DNA from: Indioceanicola profundi
GTDB taxonomy: Bacteria; Pseudomonadota; Alphaproteobacteria; Azospirillales; Azospirillaceae
DNA length: 64,000 nucleotides
Assembly (NCBI RefSeq): GCF_003568845.1
Contig: NZ_CP030126.1
Coordinates: 2,445,001-2,509,000, forward strand
Direction: 5' to 3'
Shown: positions 44,375 through 53,064 of the stretch, piece by piece
Layout: each line of letters starts with the position of its first letter
Numbering within the stretch: position 1 is the stretch's first letter
Notes under the pieces: model-generated
The model's database searches: none
What the model was told of the DNA's origin: nothing
What the model saw: the letters and a program-made list of their open reading frames with translations, nothing else
Made by a program: the position numbers and the translations under genes

Positions 44375-46141
44375 TTACGCGGTCTTCGCGCGGCTGTTGT
44401 TGCCGCTCATCCGCATGGCGGCCAGGACGATGACGGCCCAGACCGCCGCCGCGATCCACCAGAGGATGTTGCCGGACAGGAAGCCCATGCCCAGCAACCC
44501 GGCCTGGATCACATAGTAGGTCATGGGGATCAGCGCCATGCGGATCAGGTCGCCCTCACGGTTGACCAGACCGACGGTGGCCGAGGCGGCGACCACATTG
44601 TGCACGCAGATCATGTTGCCCGCAGCACCGCCGACCGCCTGCAGCGCCACCACGACCGCAGCGCCGGCGGCGCTGAGCCCGATATTGACGGCGGTGGAGA
44701 ACTGGAACAGCGAGAACATCATGTTGCTGACAGTGTTCGAGCCGGCGATGAAGGCGCCCATCGCCCCGATCCAGGGCGACACCAGCGGCCAGCTCTCACC
44801 CACCAGATCCGACACGCCGGCGGCCAGCACCAGCGGCATGCTGCGCAGGTCGCCCGCGGCGGAATTGATGAAGACCTGCACCATCGGCACGGCCAGCAAC
44901 AGGGTCGGGCCGGCCTTGATCATGGTCGATCCGGCCATGCTCCAGGCCCGGCCGTAGCTGCCGCCCTGGCCCATGCCGTGCCAGGCCCAGGTGATCAGCG
45001 ACACCAGGATGAAGATGAAGCCCGGCAGGTAGAAGGGCTGCGAGCTGGCATTCAGCGAGGTGCCGAACACGCCGGTCCAGGCCAGGGTCAGCGCCGGCGA
45101 GGTAAGCAGACCCTTCAGATCCGGAATGACGCGGGTGGCCACCAGCAGCAGCGAGACCAGGACATAGGGCATCCAGGCCTTCAGCAGCGACATGCGCTGG
45201 CCGTGCTCGGCCACATGCTCCACCTTCTCCAGGCTGCCGGACCAGCGCTCCTCCCACTCCGGCCGGGGCGGGAAGTCGAAGACGTCCTTCGGCATGAAAA
45301 GGCCGGCGCGGGCCGCAGGCACCACGATCAGCAGGCCGATCAGACCGCCCAGCAGCGACGGGAACTCAGGCCCGAAGAGCGCGGCCACGATGTAATAGGG
45401 GATGGTGAAGGCGAGACCGGCGAACAGCGCGAACGGCCAGATCCGGAAGCCTTCCGCGAAGGACCGGTTGGCCCCGAAGAAGCGCGTCAGCATGGACACC
45501 ATGATCACCGGGATCAGGAAGCCGATGATGGCGTGCGTCAGCGCGACCTGGGTCGCGATGGTGTAGAGATAATCGATGAACGGCATGTCGCCGATGGCGC
45601 TGGTCACCACCTGCTGACCGTTCAGACCGGTATTCACGCCCACCAGCATCGGGGTGCCGACAGCGCCGAAGGATACCGGCGTGCTCTGGATGATCAGGGA
45701 GGACAGCACCGCCGCCATGGCCGGGAAGCCGATGGCCAGCAGCAGCGGGGCCGCGATGGCCGCTGGCGTGCCGAAGCCCGACGCGCCCTCGATCAGGGAG
45801 CCGAACAGCCAGGCGATGAGGATGGCCTGCACCCGGCGGTCCGGCGAGATGGCGATGAAGCCACGCCGGATCGCATGAATGGCCCCGCTCTCCTCCAGCG
45901 TATAGAGCAGAAGAATTGCGCCGAAGACGATGAACAGGATGTTCAGCGCGGTGACCACACCGACTACCGAGGCCGCCCCCACCAGCGCCGGGGCCGTGCC
46001 CCACACCAGCAGCGCGATGGCCGCCGTCACGACGAAGGTTACTGCCATGGTGGTCCGCGCCGACCAGCGCAGAACAACCAGTAACAAGAACACGACCGCG
46101 ATCGGCACCAAGGCCAGGAAGAAGTGAAGTGAAGACTCCAT
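44375..46141 (-). CDS. L-lactate permease (LctP/LldP family)
   Basis: The 588-residue inner-membrane protein has about 13 hydrophobic helices and several LctP signatures: LIEGASGFGTPAAIAAPLL, LSSLIIQSTPVSFGAVGTP, GSNTVSNMMFSLFQF, and GGAAGNMICVHNVVAA. The length is normal for the family. It imports L-lactate, D-lactate or glycolate with protons. ATG 46141 has CGGGAG upstream. It is divergent from the methyltransferase gene; the 347-base gap holds a palindrome that resembles a motif before the atoE-like gene. No lactate dehydrogenase is in the window. Confidence 0.93.
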   Translation of the reverse strand: MESSLHFFLALVPIAVVFLLLVVLRWSARTTMAVTFVVTAAIALLVWGTAPALVGAASVVGVVTALNILFIVFGAILLLYTLEESGAIHAIRRGFIAISPDRRVQAILIAWLFGSLIEGASGFGTPAAIAAPLLLAIGFPAMAAVLSSLIIQSTPVSFGAVGTPMLVGVNTGLNGQQVVTSAIGDMPFIDYLYTIATQVALTHAIIGFLIPVIMVSMLTRFFGANRSFAEGFRIWPFALFAGLAFTIPYYIVAALFGPEFPSLLGGLIGLLIVVPAARAGLFMPKDVFDFPPRPEWEERWSGSLEKVEHVAEHGQRMSLLKAWMPYVLVSLLLVATRVIPDLKGLLTSPALTLAWTGVFGTSLNASSQPFYLPGFIFILVSLITWAWHGMGQGGSYGRAWSMAGSTMIKAGPTLLLAVPMVQVFINSAAGDLRSMPLVLAAGVSDLVGESWPLVSPWIGAMGAFIAGSNTVSNMMFSLFQFSTAVNIGLSAAGAAVVVALQAVGGAAGNMICVHNVVAASATVGLVNREGDLIRMALIPMTYYVIQAGLLGMGFLSGNILWWIAAAVWAVIVLAAMRMSGNNSRAKTA

Positions 46142-46488
46142 GCGCTGCTCCCGCCACACTAAAGGATAGGGGCGGAGCCGTACAACAGCCCGTTACAGAC
46201 GGTCAATGGGCCTTTGGTATCATTCATTGTTGCGCTGCACCAAGAGTTTGGACCGATCCTCATCAGTATCAATGCTGCACACCCGAATAGGATATCCTGA
46301 TCGGGAAGCCAGGATTCCGTCGCCTCTGGATTACTCCGCGAGGACGCGGACGCAGAAATGCAACGGAAACGGAGCGGGCGCATCACAACCTCGCCGGGCC
46401 GCGCCACGGAGCGGGGAGTGGGAACCGTCCGGACCTGCAACGACAGACCGGGCTGCCTCTGGGCAGCCGCGAACGGGAGTTTCCGAGC
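46142..46488. other. Divergent region between lactate permease and methyltransferase
   Basis: There is no gene in these 347 bases. It contains the palindrome listed at 46282-46305 and, at about 46452-46470, a small 7-base stem GGCTGCC/GGCAGCC just upstream of the methyltransferase start. The part near 46200-46300 is less GC-rich than the rest, as expected for promoters of lctP. Confidence 0.5.
46282..46305. promoter_or_regulatory. Operator-like imperfect palindrome upstream of lactate permease
   Basis: A 24-base imperfect palindrome: outer arms CCCGA/TCGGG and a perfect inner AGGATATCCT. It is preceded by TGCACA. A related arrangement (TGCACACC-GAAT...TCCTG-TCGG) lies before the atoE-like gene at 47585-47610, which suggests a shared regulator. 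Confidence 0.45.
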
Positions 46489-47502
46489 ATGCACACCCAA
46501 TCCTATGCGCCGTCGGAATTCGGCTTCGCCATGTCCCACCACCTCTGGATGGCGCGCTGCGTCTGGCTGGCGGCGCGCCTGCGCCTCGCCGACGCCATCG
46601 GTGAGCGCCCGGTGGATATCGACACGCTGGCCCGCCGGACGGAGACGGAGCCGGCGCCGCTGGCCCGGCTGATGCGGGCGCTGGCCGCCTATGGCGTCTT
46701 CACCCGCAATGCCGACGGCACCTTCGGGCCGAGCGCCCTGTCGGACACGCTGCGTTCGGACAGTCCAGGGTCGCAGCGGGCCTTCATCGACGCCGTCCTG
46801 GGGCATGAGCATTATGATGCCTGGGGCGCCGTGGAGGAGACGCTGCGCACCGGTCACACAGCTTTCGATGCCCGGTTCGGCATGCCGGTGTTCGACTGGT
46901 TCAGCGACCATCCCGCCGACGGTCGCCGCTTCGGCGAAGCCATGACCAGCGTGACCGAGACGATGGAGGCGGCCATCCTGGCTGCCCACCAGTTCCGGCC
47001 CTTCACCTGCGCGGTGGATGTGGGCGGCGGCCATGGCAGCCTGCTGCGCCATATCCTGGCCCGACATCCGGACTCGCGGGGAATCGTCTTCGACCTGCCG
47101 GAGATCGTGGCGGACGGACGGCGGCAATGGGAAGAAACCCCGGAAGGGGTGCGGATGGAAGCGCGGGGCGGCGACTTCTTCAGCGCGGTTCCAGCCGGGG
47201 ACCTCTATACCCTGAAGTTCATTCTGCACGACTGGGACGACAACTACGCCCTGCGCATCCTGCGCAACATCCGGGCGTCCGCCCTGCCGGGCGCGCGGCT
47301 CGCGGTGATGGAGATCCTGCTTCCGGAAGCCAGCGAACCGCACCCCGGCTGGCTGATGGACATGAACATGCTGGTCATGACCGGTGGGCGGGAGCGGACG
47401 GCCAAGGAATATGCCAGCCTGCTGGCAGAGGCCGGCTTCCGCTTGGACCGCATCACCCCGACCAAGGCGCCCATGAGCGTGGTGGAGGCAATCCTGGCCT
47501 GA
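46489..47502 (+). CDS. SAM-dependent O-methyltransferase (acetylserotonin/hydroxyneurosporene type)
   Basis: The 337-residue enzyme has an N-terminal winged-helix dimerisation domain (FAMSHHLWMARCVWLAARL, then LARLMRALAAYGVF) and a class I methyltransferase fold: SAM motif I VDVGGGHGSLL near residue 182, DLPEIVADG, then KFILHDWDDNYALRILRNI with the His and acidic catalytic region, and MEILLPE. This is the small-molecule O-methyltransferase family to which CrtF and many antibiotic enzymes belong. Nothing nearby names the substrate. ATG 46489 has GGGAG ten bases upstream. Confidence 0.88.
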   Translation: MHTQSYAPSEFGFAMSHHLWMARCVWLAARLRLADAIGERPVDIDTLARRTETEPAPLARLMRALAAYGVFTRNADGTFGPSALSDTLRSDSPGSQRAFIDAVLGHEHYDAWGAVEETLRTGHTAFDARFGMPVFDWFSDHPADGRRFGEAMTSVTETMEAAILAAHQFRPFTCAVDVGGGHGSLLRHILARHPDSRGIVFDLPEIVADGRRQWEETPEGVRMEARGGDFFSAVPAGDLYTLKFILHDWDDNYALRILRNIRASALPGARLAVMEILLPEASEPHPGWLMDMNMLVMTGGRERTAKEYASLLAEAGFRLDRITPTKAPMSVVEAILA

Positions 47503-47584
47503 CCGGCCCTGCTCCCCGATCCGGCAAGCATCTGAACGAATTAGCAAAAAGACTTGTGGCGCGGAGCGCGCGCGCCCTCTAACA

Positions 47585-47610
47585 CTGCACACCGGAATGT
47601 TCCTGTTCGG
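47585..47610. promoter_or_regulatory. Operator-like motif upstream of atoE-like gene
   Basis: TGCACACCGGAATGTTCCTG followed by TTCGG. It has an inner dyad GGAA-TG-TTCC and CCG/CGG ends. It resembles the palindrome at 46282-46305 in sequence and in its TGCACACC lead. It lies 22 bases before the start codon at 47632. Confidence 0.35.
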
Positions 47611-47631
47611 ATAAGAGGAAGGGAGGCCTCG

Positions 47632-48945
47632 ATGTTCGGTGTGCTCACGCGCTCCTCGACGAAACTCACTGAACGCTATCTGCCGGACCCGTTCGTCCTG
47701 GTGCTGCTGCTGACGGCGGTGGTTTTCCTGGCAGGACTAGCGTTCGAGCAGCAGTCGCCGGTGGCCATGGCCCGACACTGGGGCGACGGCTTCTGGAAGC
47801 TGCTTGAGTTCAGCATGCAGATGCTGCTCGTGCTGGTCACCGGCTTCGTCCTGGCCAGCACGCCGGTATTCCGCCGCATACTGGCGACGCTGGCAGGGCT
47901 GGCGAAGTCGCCTGGGCAGGCGATCATCCTGGTCAGCGTGGTGTCGCTGGCCGCAAGCTGGATCAACTGGGGATTCGGACTGGTCATCGGCGCCCTGTTC
48001 GCCCGCCAGCTCGCCCGCGTGGTCAAGGTCGATTACCGCCTGCTGATCGCCTCCGCCTATAGCGGTTTCGTGATCTGGCACGGCGGTATTTCAGGGTCCG
48101 TTCCGCTGGTCATCGCAACCGAGGGGCACTTTACCCAGAATCTGATCGGCGTGATCCCGACCAGCGAGACCATTTTCGCGTCCTATAACCTGATCATCTG
48201 CCTGGCCCTGCTGGTGCTGGTCCCGCTGACCAACCGCATGATGATGGGCCACGGTGCCAACCCGATCCATGTCGACCCCGCGAAACTGCAGGAGCCGGAG
48301 CCGGAGGTGCCGACCGTGATGGAGCGGCCGGCCGACTATCTGGAGCACAGCCGGATCGTCTCCCTGGTCATCGGCGTGCTGGGCCTTGGCTATCTCGCCA
48401 TCTACTTCGTCGAGAAGGGGTTCGCGCTGAACCTCAATATCGTCAACTTCACCTTCCTGTTCCTGGGCATCATCCTGCACGGAACGCCCTTCCGCTTCCT
48501 GCACAGCCTGCAGGAGGCCATCAAGGGTGCGGCCGGCATCGTCGTGCAGTTTCCCTTCTATGCCGGCATCATGGGCATGATGGTGGGGTCCGGCCTGGCG
48601 CAGGACCTGTCGGCCTGGTTTGTCTCCATCTCCACCGCGGATACGCTGCCGCTCTTCACCTTCTGGAGTGCGGGCCTGCTGAACATCCTGATCCCGTCGG
48701 GCGGCGGGCAGTGGGCGGTGCAGTCGCAGGTGATGCTGCCGGCGGCCATCGAGCTTCAGGCCGATCTTGCCCGTACCTCCATGGCCATTGCCTGGGGCGA
48801 TGCCTGGACCAACATGATCCAGCCCTTCTGGGCCCTGCCGGCGCTTGCCATCGCCGGGCTGCGGGCCAAGGACATCATGGGCTATTGCCTGATCATCCTG
48901 CTGGTGTCGGGCGTGGTGATCTCGCTGGGGCTGCTGTTCCTCTGA
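47632..48945 (+). CDS. Short-chain fatty acid transporter, AtoE family
   Basis: The 437-residue inner-membrane protein matches AtoE/TIGR00366 transporters of short-chain fatty acids such as acetoacetate or butyrate. It shows YLPDPFVLVLLLTAVVF near the start, SWINWGFGLVIGALFAR, GGISGSVPLVIAT, and SGGGQWAVQSQVMLPAA, all conserved in the family, with about eleven helices. ATG 47632 has a GGGAGG site. The motif upstream resembles the one near the lactate permease, so both monocarboxylate transporters may share control. Confidence 0.92.
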   Translation: MFGVLTRSSTKLTERYLPDPFVLVLLLTAVVFLAGLAFEQQSPVAMARHWGDGFWKLLEFSMQMLLVLVTGFVLASTPVFRRILATLAGLAKSPGQAIILVSVVSLAASWINWGFGLVIGALFARQLARVVKVDYRLLIASAYSGFVIWHGGISGSVPLVIATEGHFTQNLIGVIPTSETIFASYNLIICLALLVLVPLTNRMMMGHGANPIHVDPAKLQEPEPEVPTVMERPADYLEHSRIVSLVIGVLGLGYLAIYFVEKGFALNLNIVNFTFLFLGIILHGTPFRFLHSLQEAIKGAAGIVVQFPFYAGIMGMMVGSGLAQDLSAWFVSISTADTLPLFTFWSAGLLNILIPSGGGQWAVQSQVMLPAAIELQADLARTSMAIAWGDAWTNMIQPFWALPALAIAGLRAKDIMGYCLIILLVSGVVISLGLLFL

Positions 48946-48970
48946 ACGGCTCCAGCAGGGGGCGGCGACG

Positions 48971-49276
48971 CTATTCCTTGGGCGTCTCCGCCTCCGCCTT
49001 GCGGTCCACATGGCCCAGCGGCCGGTCCGGCGCGATCCGGTCCCGTACCAGCCGCTTCAGCTCCGCCGCCTCCGGGAAGCGGCCCTGCTCCTTGCGGGAC
49101 CAGACCAGCTCCCCATCCGCATATACGGTGAAGACGCCGCCCGTTCCGGGGATCAGCGTCACGCCGCCGACCTCATCCTCGAAGGTGGTCAACAGCTCCT
49201 GGGCCAGCCAGGCCGCGCGCAGGAGCCAGCGGCACTGGCGGCAATAGGTGATCTCGATCCTGGCCACGTCGCTCAT
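48971..49276 (-). CDS. SelT/SelW/SelH (Rdx) family protein
   Basis: The 101-residue thioredoxin-like protein has the CxxC motif in ITYCRQCRWLLRAAWLAQELL, then GTGGVFTV and a central LVWSRKEQGRFPEAAELKR, all typical of bacterial SelW-like Rdx proteins. The first Cys is Cys, not selenocysteine, since TGC is used. Function is a presumed thiol redox role, not established. ATG 49276 has GGAGGAAC upstream. It lies 55 bases downstream of azlD on the same strand. Confidence 0.9.
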   Translation of the reverse strand: MSDVARIEITYCRQCRWLLRAAWLAQELLTTFEDEVGGVTLIPGTGGVFTVYADGELVWSRKEQGRFPEAAELKRLVRDRIAPDRPLGHVDRKAEAETPKE

Positions 49277-49331
49277 CGTTCCTCCGCAAACACGTTCACG
49301 GCCACAACAGGCTGGGAACCGGCCGGTCCGG

Positions 49332-49658
49332 CTATGCGAGCCAGAGATTCTGGACCAGCATGCACGCCGCAGTCCCGGATGCGACGGAAACCAGCAGATG
49401 GCGGAAGCAGAGATGCGCCGCCACGGTGACGACGGCGCCCACCGCCTGCCCGGCCTGCGCATTGGCCGGCGCGCCGCCGACGCCCCAGCCCAGATAGACG
49501 ATCAGCACCGCCAGCACCGCCGGCGGAAACAGTTCCACGAACAGGCGGCGCAGGGCCGGCCCGTTCAGACGGTTGCCTACCAGGAAGGGCAGAAACCGCG
49601 CCGGTGCGGTGGCGAGCGCCATCAGCAGCGCCGTCCACAGGATCTCAGCGCCGGGCAT
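49332..49658 (-). CDS. AzlD branched-chain amino acid exporter subunit
   Basis: The 108-residue membrane protein with about four helices matches the AzlD family (LMALATAPARFLPFLV, then LFVELFPPAVLAVLIVYL). AzlD pairs with AzlC to export branched-chain or other hydrophobic amino acids. ATG 49658 has GGGGAGGG upstream and overlaps the end of azlC by 14 bases, so they are coupled. Confidence 0.9.
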   Translation of the reverse strand: MPGAEILWTALLMALATAPARFLPFLVGNRLNGPALRRLFVELFPPAVLAVLIVYLGWGVGGAPANAQAGQAVGAVVTVAAHLCFRHLLVSVASGTAACMLVQNLWLA

Positions 49659-50355
49659 GGCACCCTCCCCGGTCCATGATCGCAACGGCAGCCAGCGCCG
49701 CGGCCATGATCGGCAGCAGCGTGTTGGACGTCCCGAACACGGCCGCGCCCGCAACGGCCACCGCCGCCCCGACCAGGGCCGCCAGCGCCTTCCGCCTCGT
49801 GCGCGTCTGCTCCAGCAGCAGCACGATGAACAGCGCGGTAAGCGCGAAGTCGAGTCCCTGGATGCCGGCGGGAATGAAGTTTCCGGCCACGGCCCCGATG
49901 GCGCATCCCACGACCCAATAGCCCTGGTTCAGCATCGCGACGCGCCAGAGAATGCCCTCGTCACAGGACCTGTTCCCGGCCGGCGGGGTAGCGGCCAGCA
50001 CCGCGTAGGTCTCATCCGTCAGGGCGAAGGCGAAATAGGCCTTGGCCGCATTCCAGGTGCGGAACCGGTCCAGGAAGGCGAGGCCGTAGACGGCATGGCG
50101 CGCATTCAGCGTCAGCGTCGCCAGCGCGATCTCCACCGGCCCCTGCCCCGCGGCCAGCATGCCGGCCGCCAGGAACTGCGACGCGCCGGCATAGACGATG
50201 AGGCCCAGCAGGGGCGCGCCCCACGCCGGAAGCCCCTGCTGCACCCACAGCACGCCGAACCCGATGCCGATCGGGACATAGCCGACCAGGATGGGAATGC
50301 TGAGAAGGAAGGCCTGCCGCCAGGGGCTGGGGCAGGATGCGGCGATATCGGTCAT
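49645..50355 (-). CDS. AzlC branched-chain amino acid exporter
   Basis: The 236-residue inner-membrane protein matches AzlC: SIPILVGYVPIGIGFGVL, YAGASQFLAAGMLA, LTLNARHAVYGLAF and ALTDETYAVL are all family hallmarks. About seven helices are seen. AzlC with AzlD exports branched-chain amino acids or azaleucine. ATG 50355 was chosen where the family begins; its ribosome site is weak, and an upstream in-frame start would add a Gly-rich stretch without support. Its end overlaps azlD. Confidence 0.92.
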   Translation of the reverse strand: MTDIAASCPSPWRQAFLLSIPILVGYVPIGIGFGVLWVQQGLPAWGAPLLGLIVYAGASQFLAAGMLAAGQGPVEIALATLTLNARHAVYGLAFLDRFRTWNAAKAYFAFALTDETYAVLAATPPAGNRSCDEGILWRVAMLNQGYWVVGCAIGAVAGNFIPAGIQGLDFALTALFIVLLLEQTRTRRKALAALVGAAVAVAGAAVFGTSNTLLPIMAAALAAVAIMDRGGCHARR

Positions 50356-50467
50356 CTCATACGCTTCACGGTCGCGGCCGGACCTGCGGGAGGATGCCGC
50401 GAAGCCGCCGCCCGCGCACCCCACAATCCGGCAAGGGCCGCATACCCGTGCCGGGCGGGGCCGGCGG

Positions 50468-52576
50468 TCAGATCATCCCGGCCCGGCTCTTCGCCCCGCG
50501 GGCCCGCAGCTCCGCCTCCAGCGCCGTGGTCAGGTCGGCGACGGTGAAGGGCTTGCCGATCAGCTTCGCATCCGCCCCCTCCATCAGCTCCTCGCTGTAG
50601 CCGCTCATCAGCACCACAGGGAAGGCGGGCCAGTAGCGGCGGATTTCGCGCAGAAGGCCGACGCCGCTGAGGGTGCCCGGCATGACGATGTCGCTGAGCA
50701 CGATGTCCACGCTGCTGTCCGTGCTCAGGACCCGCAGCGCCTCATCGGCGGAGAAGGCCCGCCGCAGGTCGTAACCGATATCGGTGAGCACCGCTGCCAG
50801 CATCGCGCCGACGATGGGATCGTCCTCCACCAGCAGCACGGTTCCGCCGCTGACCTCGGGAGCCTGCCCCGCCTCCGCCCGCCCGTCCGCCACCGCCTTG
50901 TCGGACCGGGGCAGGAGCAGGGTGACGGTCGTCCCCCGGCCGGGCTGGCTGTCGATGGAGATCGCGCCGCGCGACTGCCGGGCGAAGCCGTAAGCTTGGC
51001 TGAGGCCCAGGCCGGTGCCGCCGCTGGCCTGCTTGGTGGTGAAGAAGGGCTCGAAGGCCCTGGCGACAATCTCGGGCGACATGCCGCCGCCGGTGTCGGA
51101 GACGGAAAGCGCGACGCAGGGGCCGACGAGCAGCCCCTCCCCCTCCTTCGACGGACGCGGCATGTTCCGCGCCTGAATGCCCAGCGCGCCCGGCCCCGGC
51201 ATTGCGTCACGCGCGTTCGCCAGGATGTTCAGGACGGTGAATTCGAACTGCGTCGGGTCCACCTCCACGATCCAGATGTCCGGCGGCAGATCGATGTCGA
51301 GGCGGATGTCGGGACGCAGGGTCCGCGCCATCAACTCCGACATGGAGAGGAGCTGGTCGCGGATGCTGACCGGCCTGGGCTCCAACGGCTGGCGCCGGGC
51401 AAAGGCCAGCAACTGCCGCGTCAGCCGGGAGGCGCGGTCCACCGCCTGATAGCCGGCATCGAGAACGGGCCTGAGCCCGGATGCGTCGGCCTTCTTCTCC
51501 ACCAGCGACAGGCAGGCCGTCATGGCCTGGAGCAGGTTGTTGAAATCGTGCGCCACGCCGCGGGTCATCTGCCCCATGGCCTCCAGCCGCCGTGTCTCCT
51601 CCCTGGCGACGTCCTGGCGGCGGCGGGTGCGCAACTCCCGCAGGAACACGGTCGCGAACAGCATTGCCAGGGCGGCGCAGACCACCCCGCCGCCGAGCAT
51701 CAGCCCGCCGGCCTGGCGAAGCGGCGCGGCGAACACTTCCCGCGGCAGTCCGACATGGATCGACCAGCCGAAATCCGGGAGCCGGCGATACACCGACCGC
51801 AACGGCGTTCCCTCGGTGCTGAGCCCGTCATAGAAGCCCTCCGGCTGCTCTTCCCGGATTCGCAGCAGGCGGCTGTTCGCGGGATAGCCGGTCAGCTTCT
51901 CAGGATTAGGCAGCCGGGCGGCGACATTGCCGCCCGCATCCACCACGGCGCAGTACCAGTCCGGCGGCAGGCCGTTGGCGAGAAGAAAGTCCTGGATGCG
52001 CCGGGGCTCCACCACGGCGGTGAGGATGTAGAGCAACTGTCCTTTCCGGATCACCGGCACCCGGATCGCGAAGGCGGCGTTGCCGCGCGGTCCGCGCAGG
52101 GTGGTGCCGACGACCGGCGCCGACGTGGCCACCGCGCGCGCATGGCTTTCCAGATCGACCACCTTGCCGGGTCCGCCGCCGACCGGATCGGGAATGTCGA
52201 TCAGCCGGTTGCCATCCGGGTCGCTGAGCACGACGACCCGCCACAGCGGATGGCGGGAGCGGACACGCTCGGCGATGTCCGCGAACGTGTCCCGGTCGAC
52301 CGCGCCGTCCACGGGCAACGCCTCCGCCAGCACCAGCAGGCTGTCGATCTGTGAGGTCAGCTCGCGGTTCACAAGCTGCGCCAGATAGATGACCCGGTTT
52401 TCCGCCTCCTGCTCCATCGCCTCCTGTTTGGCGTGCAGCCATGTGACCCCCAACCCCACCGAAAAAGCGAGGATGGGCAGCACGGCCGCCAGGGCGAGCA
52501 GGACCAAGTGTCTTTGCGCGGGAGGCGAACCCGCGCTCCGGCCCAGGAGTCCGGGGATTTTTCGGAACGGCCACAT
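50468..52576 (-). CDS. Membrane-bound hybrid histidine kinase with receiver
   Basis: The 702-residue protein has an N-terminal helix (LVLLALAAVLPILAFSVGL), an extracytoplasmic Cache-like sensor (about 45-265), a second helix (LMLGGGVVCAALAMLFATVF), a HisKA domain with acceptor His in GVAHDFNNLLQ, HATPase (LNILANARDAMP, GTGLGLSQAYGFA), and a C-terminal receiver (LLVEDDPIVGAML, Asp in VLSDIVMPG, Lys in IGKPF). Cache domains sense small ligands outside the membrane. The start 52576 is provisional; an upstream ATG at 52624 is possible. It lies 113 bases after the response regulator of the kaiC-like pair. Confidence 0.9.
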   Translation of the reverse strand: MWPFRKIPGLLGRSAGSPPAQRHLVLLALAAVLPILAFSVGLGVTWLHAKQEAMEQEAENRVIYLAQLVNRELTSQIDSLLVLAEALPVDGAVDRDTFADIAERVRSRHPLWRVVVLSDPDGNRLIDIPDPVGGGPGKVVDLESHARAVATSAPVVGTTLRGPRGNAAFAIRVPVIRKGQLLYILTAVVEPRRIQDFLLANGLPPDWYCAVVDAGGNVAARLPNPEKLTGYPANSRLLRIREEQPEGFYDGLSTEGTPLRSVYRRLPDFGWSIHVGLPREVFAAPLRQAGGLMLGGGVVCAALAMLFATVFLRELRTRRRQDVAREETRRLEAMGQMTRGVAHDFNNLLQAMTACLSLVEKKADASGLRPVLDAGYQAVDRASRLTRQLLAFARRQPLEPRPVSIRDQLLSMSELMARTLRPDIRLDIDLPPDIWIVEVDPTQFEFTVLNILANARDAMPGPGALGIQARNMPRPSKEGEGLLVGPCVALSVSDTGGGMSPEIVARAFEPFFTTKQASGGTGLGLSQAYGFARQSRGAISIDSQPGRGTTVTLLLPRSDKAVADGRAEAGQAPEVSGGTVLLVEDDPIVGAMLAAVLTDIGYDLRRAFSADEALRVLSTDSSVDIVLSDIVMPGTLSGVGLLREIRRYWPAFPVVLMSGYSEELMEGADAKLIGKPFTVADLTTALEAELRARGAKSRAGMI

Positions 52577-52689
52577 GGTGTGAGGAACGGCGCTCCCAGC
52601 AATCCGGTCGGACGAGCCGGGCACACTACCCGGGATGGGTTAATGCATCATACGGAAAAGGCGCCGCCCGCGGCGGCTTGAACAGCTTT

Positions 52690-53061
52690 CTAGCGGCCGC
52701 CGCCGAGCAGCTTCCGTAGCAGATGGGTGAGATCGGAAAGCTGGAAGGGCTTGGCGAAGACCTCCGTGAAGATGCCGTCGGTATTCGCAGGCGGAACCGC
52801 GCTGGTCAGCACGATCGGAATGGCTGAAAAGCCAGAATCGGCCCGTAGGGCGCAGGCGAACTCGAGCCCGCTCATGCGGGGCATCATATGGTCGGTCACG
52901 ACCGCGTCCGGCTGTTCCTGCCGGGCCATGTCGAGCGCCTGCCTGCCGTCATGCGCGACCACCACATGAAAGCCCTCGTCGGCCAGATGCTCGGCGACGG
53001 AAAGAGCGATCATGATCTCGTCGTCGACGACGAGGACTTTGGGCGCTTTTCGATCCGCCAT
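52690..53061 (-). CDS. Single-domain response regulator paired with KaiC-like ATPase
   Basis: The 123-residue receiver has VVDDEIMIALSVAEHL, acceptor Asp in AVVTDHMMPRMSGLEF, a switch Thr/Ser in VLTSAV and Lys in FAKPFQ. No output domain is present. It starts three bases after the KaiC-like stop, so the two are cotranscribed and perhaps coupled, and it could carry phosphate between the KaiC-like protein and the hybrid kinase downstream. That link is inference. Confidence 0.88.
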   Translation of the reverse strand: MADRKAPKVLVVDDEIMIALSVAEHLADEGFHVVVAHDGRQALDMARQEQPDAVVTDHMMPRMSGLEFACALRADSGFSAIPIVLTSAVPPANTDGIFTEVFAKPFQLSDLTHLLRKLLGGGR

Positions 53062-53064
53062 CGC

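Noticed and set aside
46206-46604. 132-residue plus-strand frame ahead of the methyltransferase
   Set aside because: It runs from non-coding divergent DNA into the methyltransferase in another frame and has no domain.
50291-52354. 687-residue plus-strand frame over azlC and the hybrid kinase
   Set aside because: It is antisense to two clear genes, with no motif of its own.
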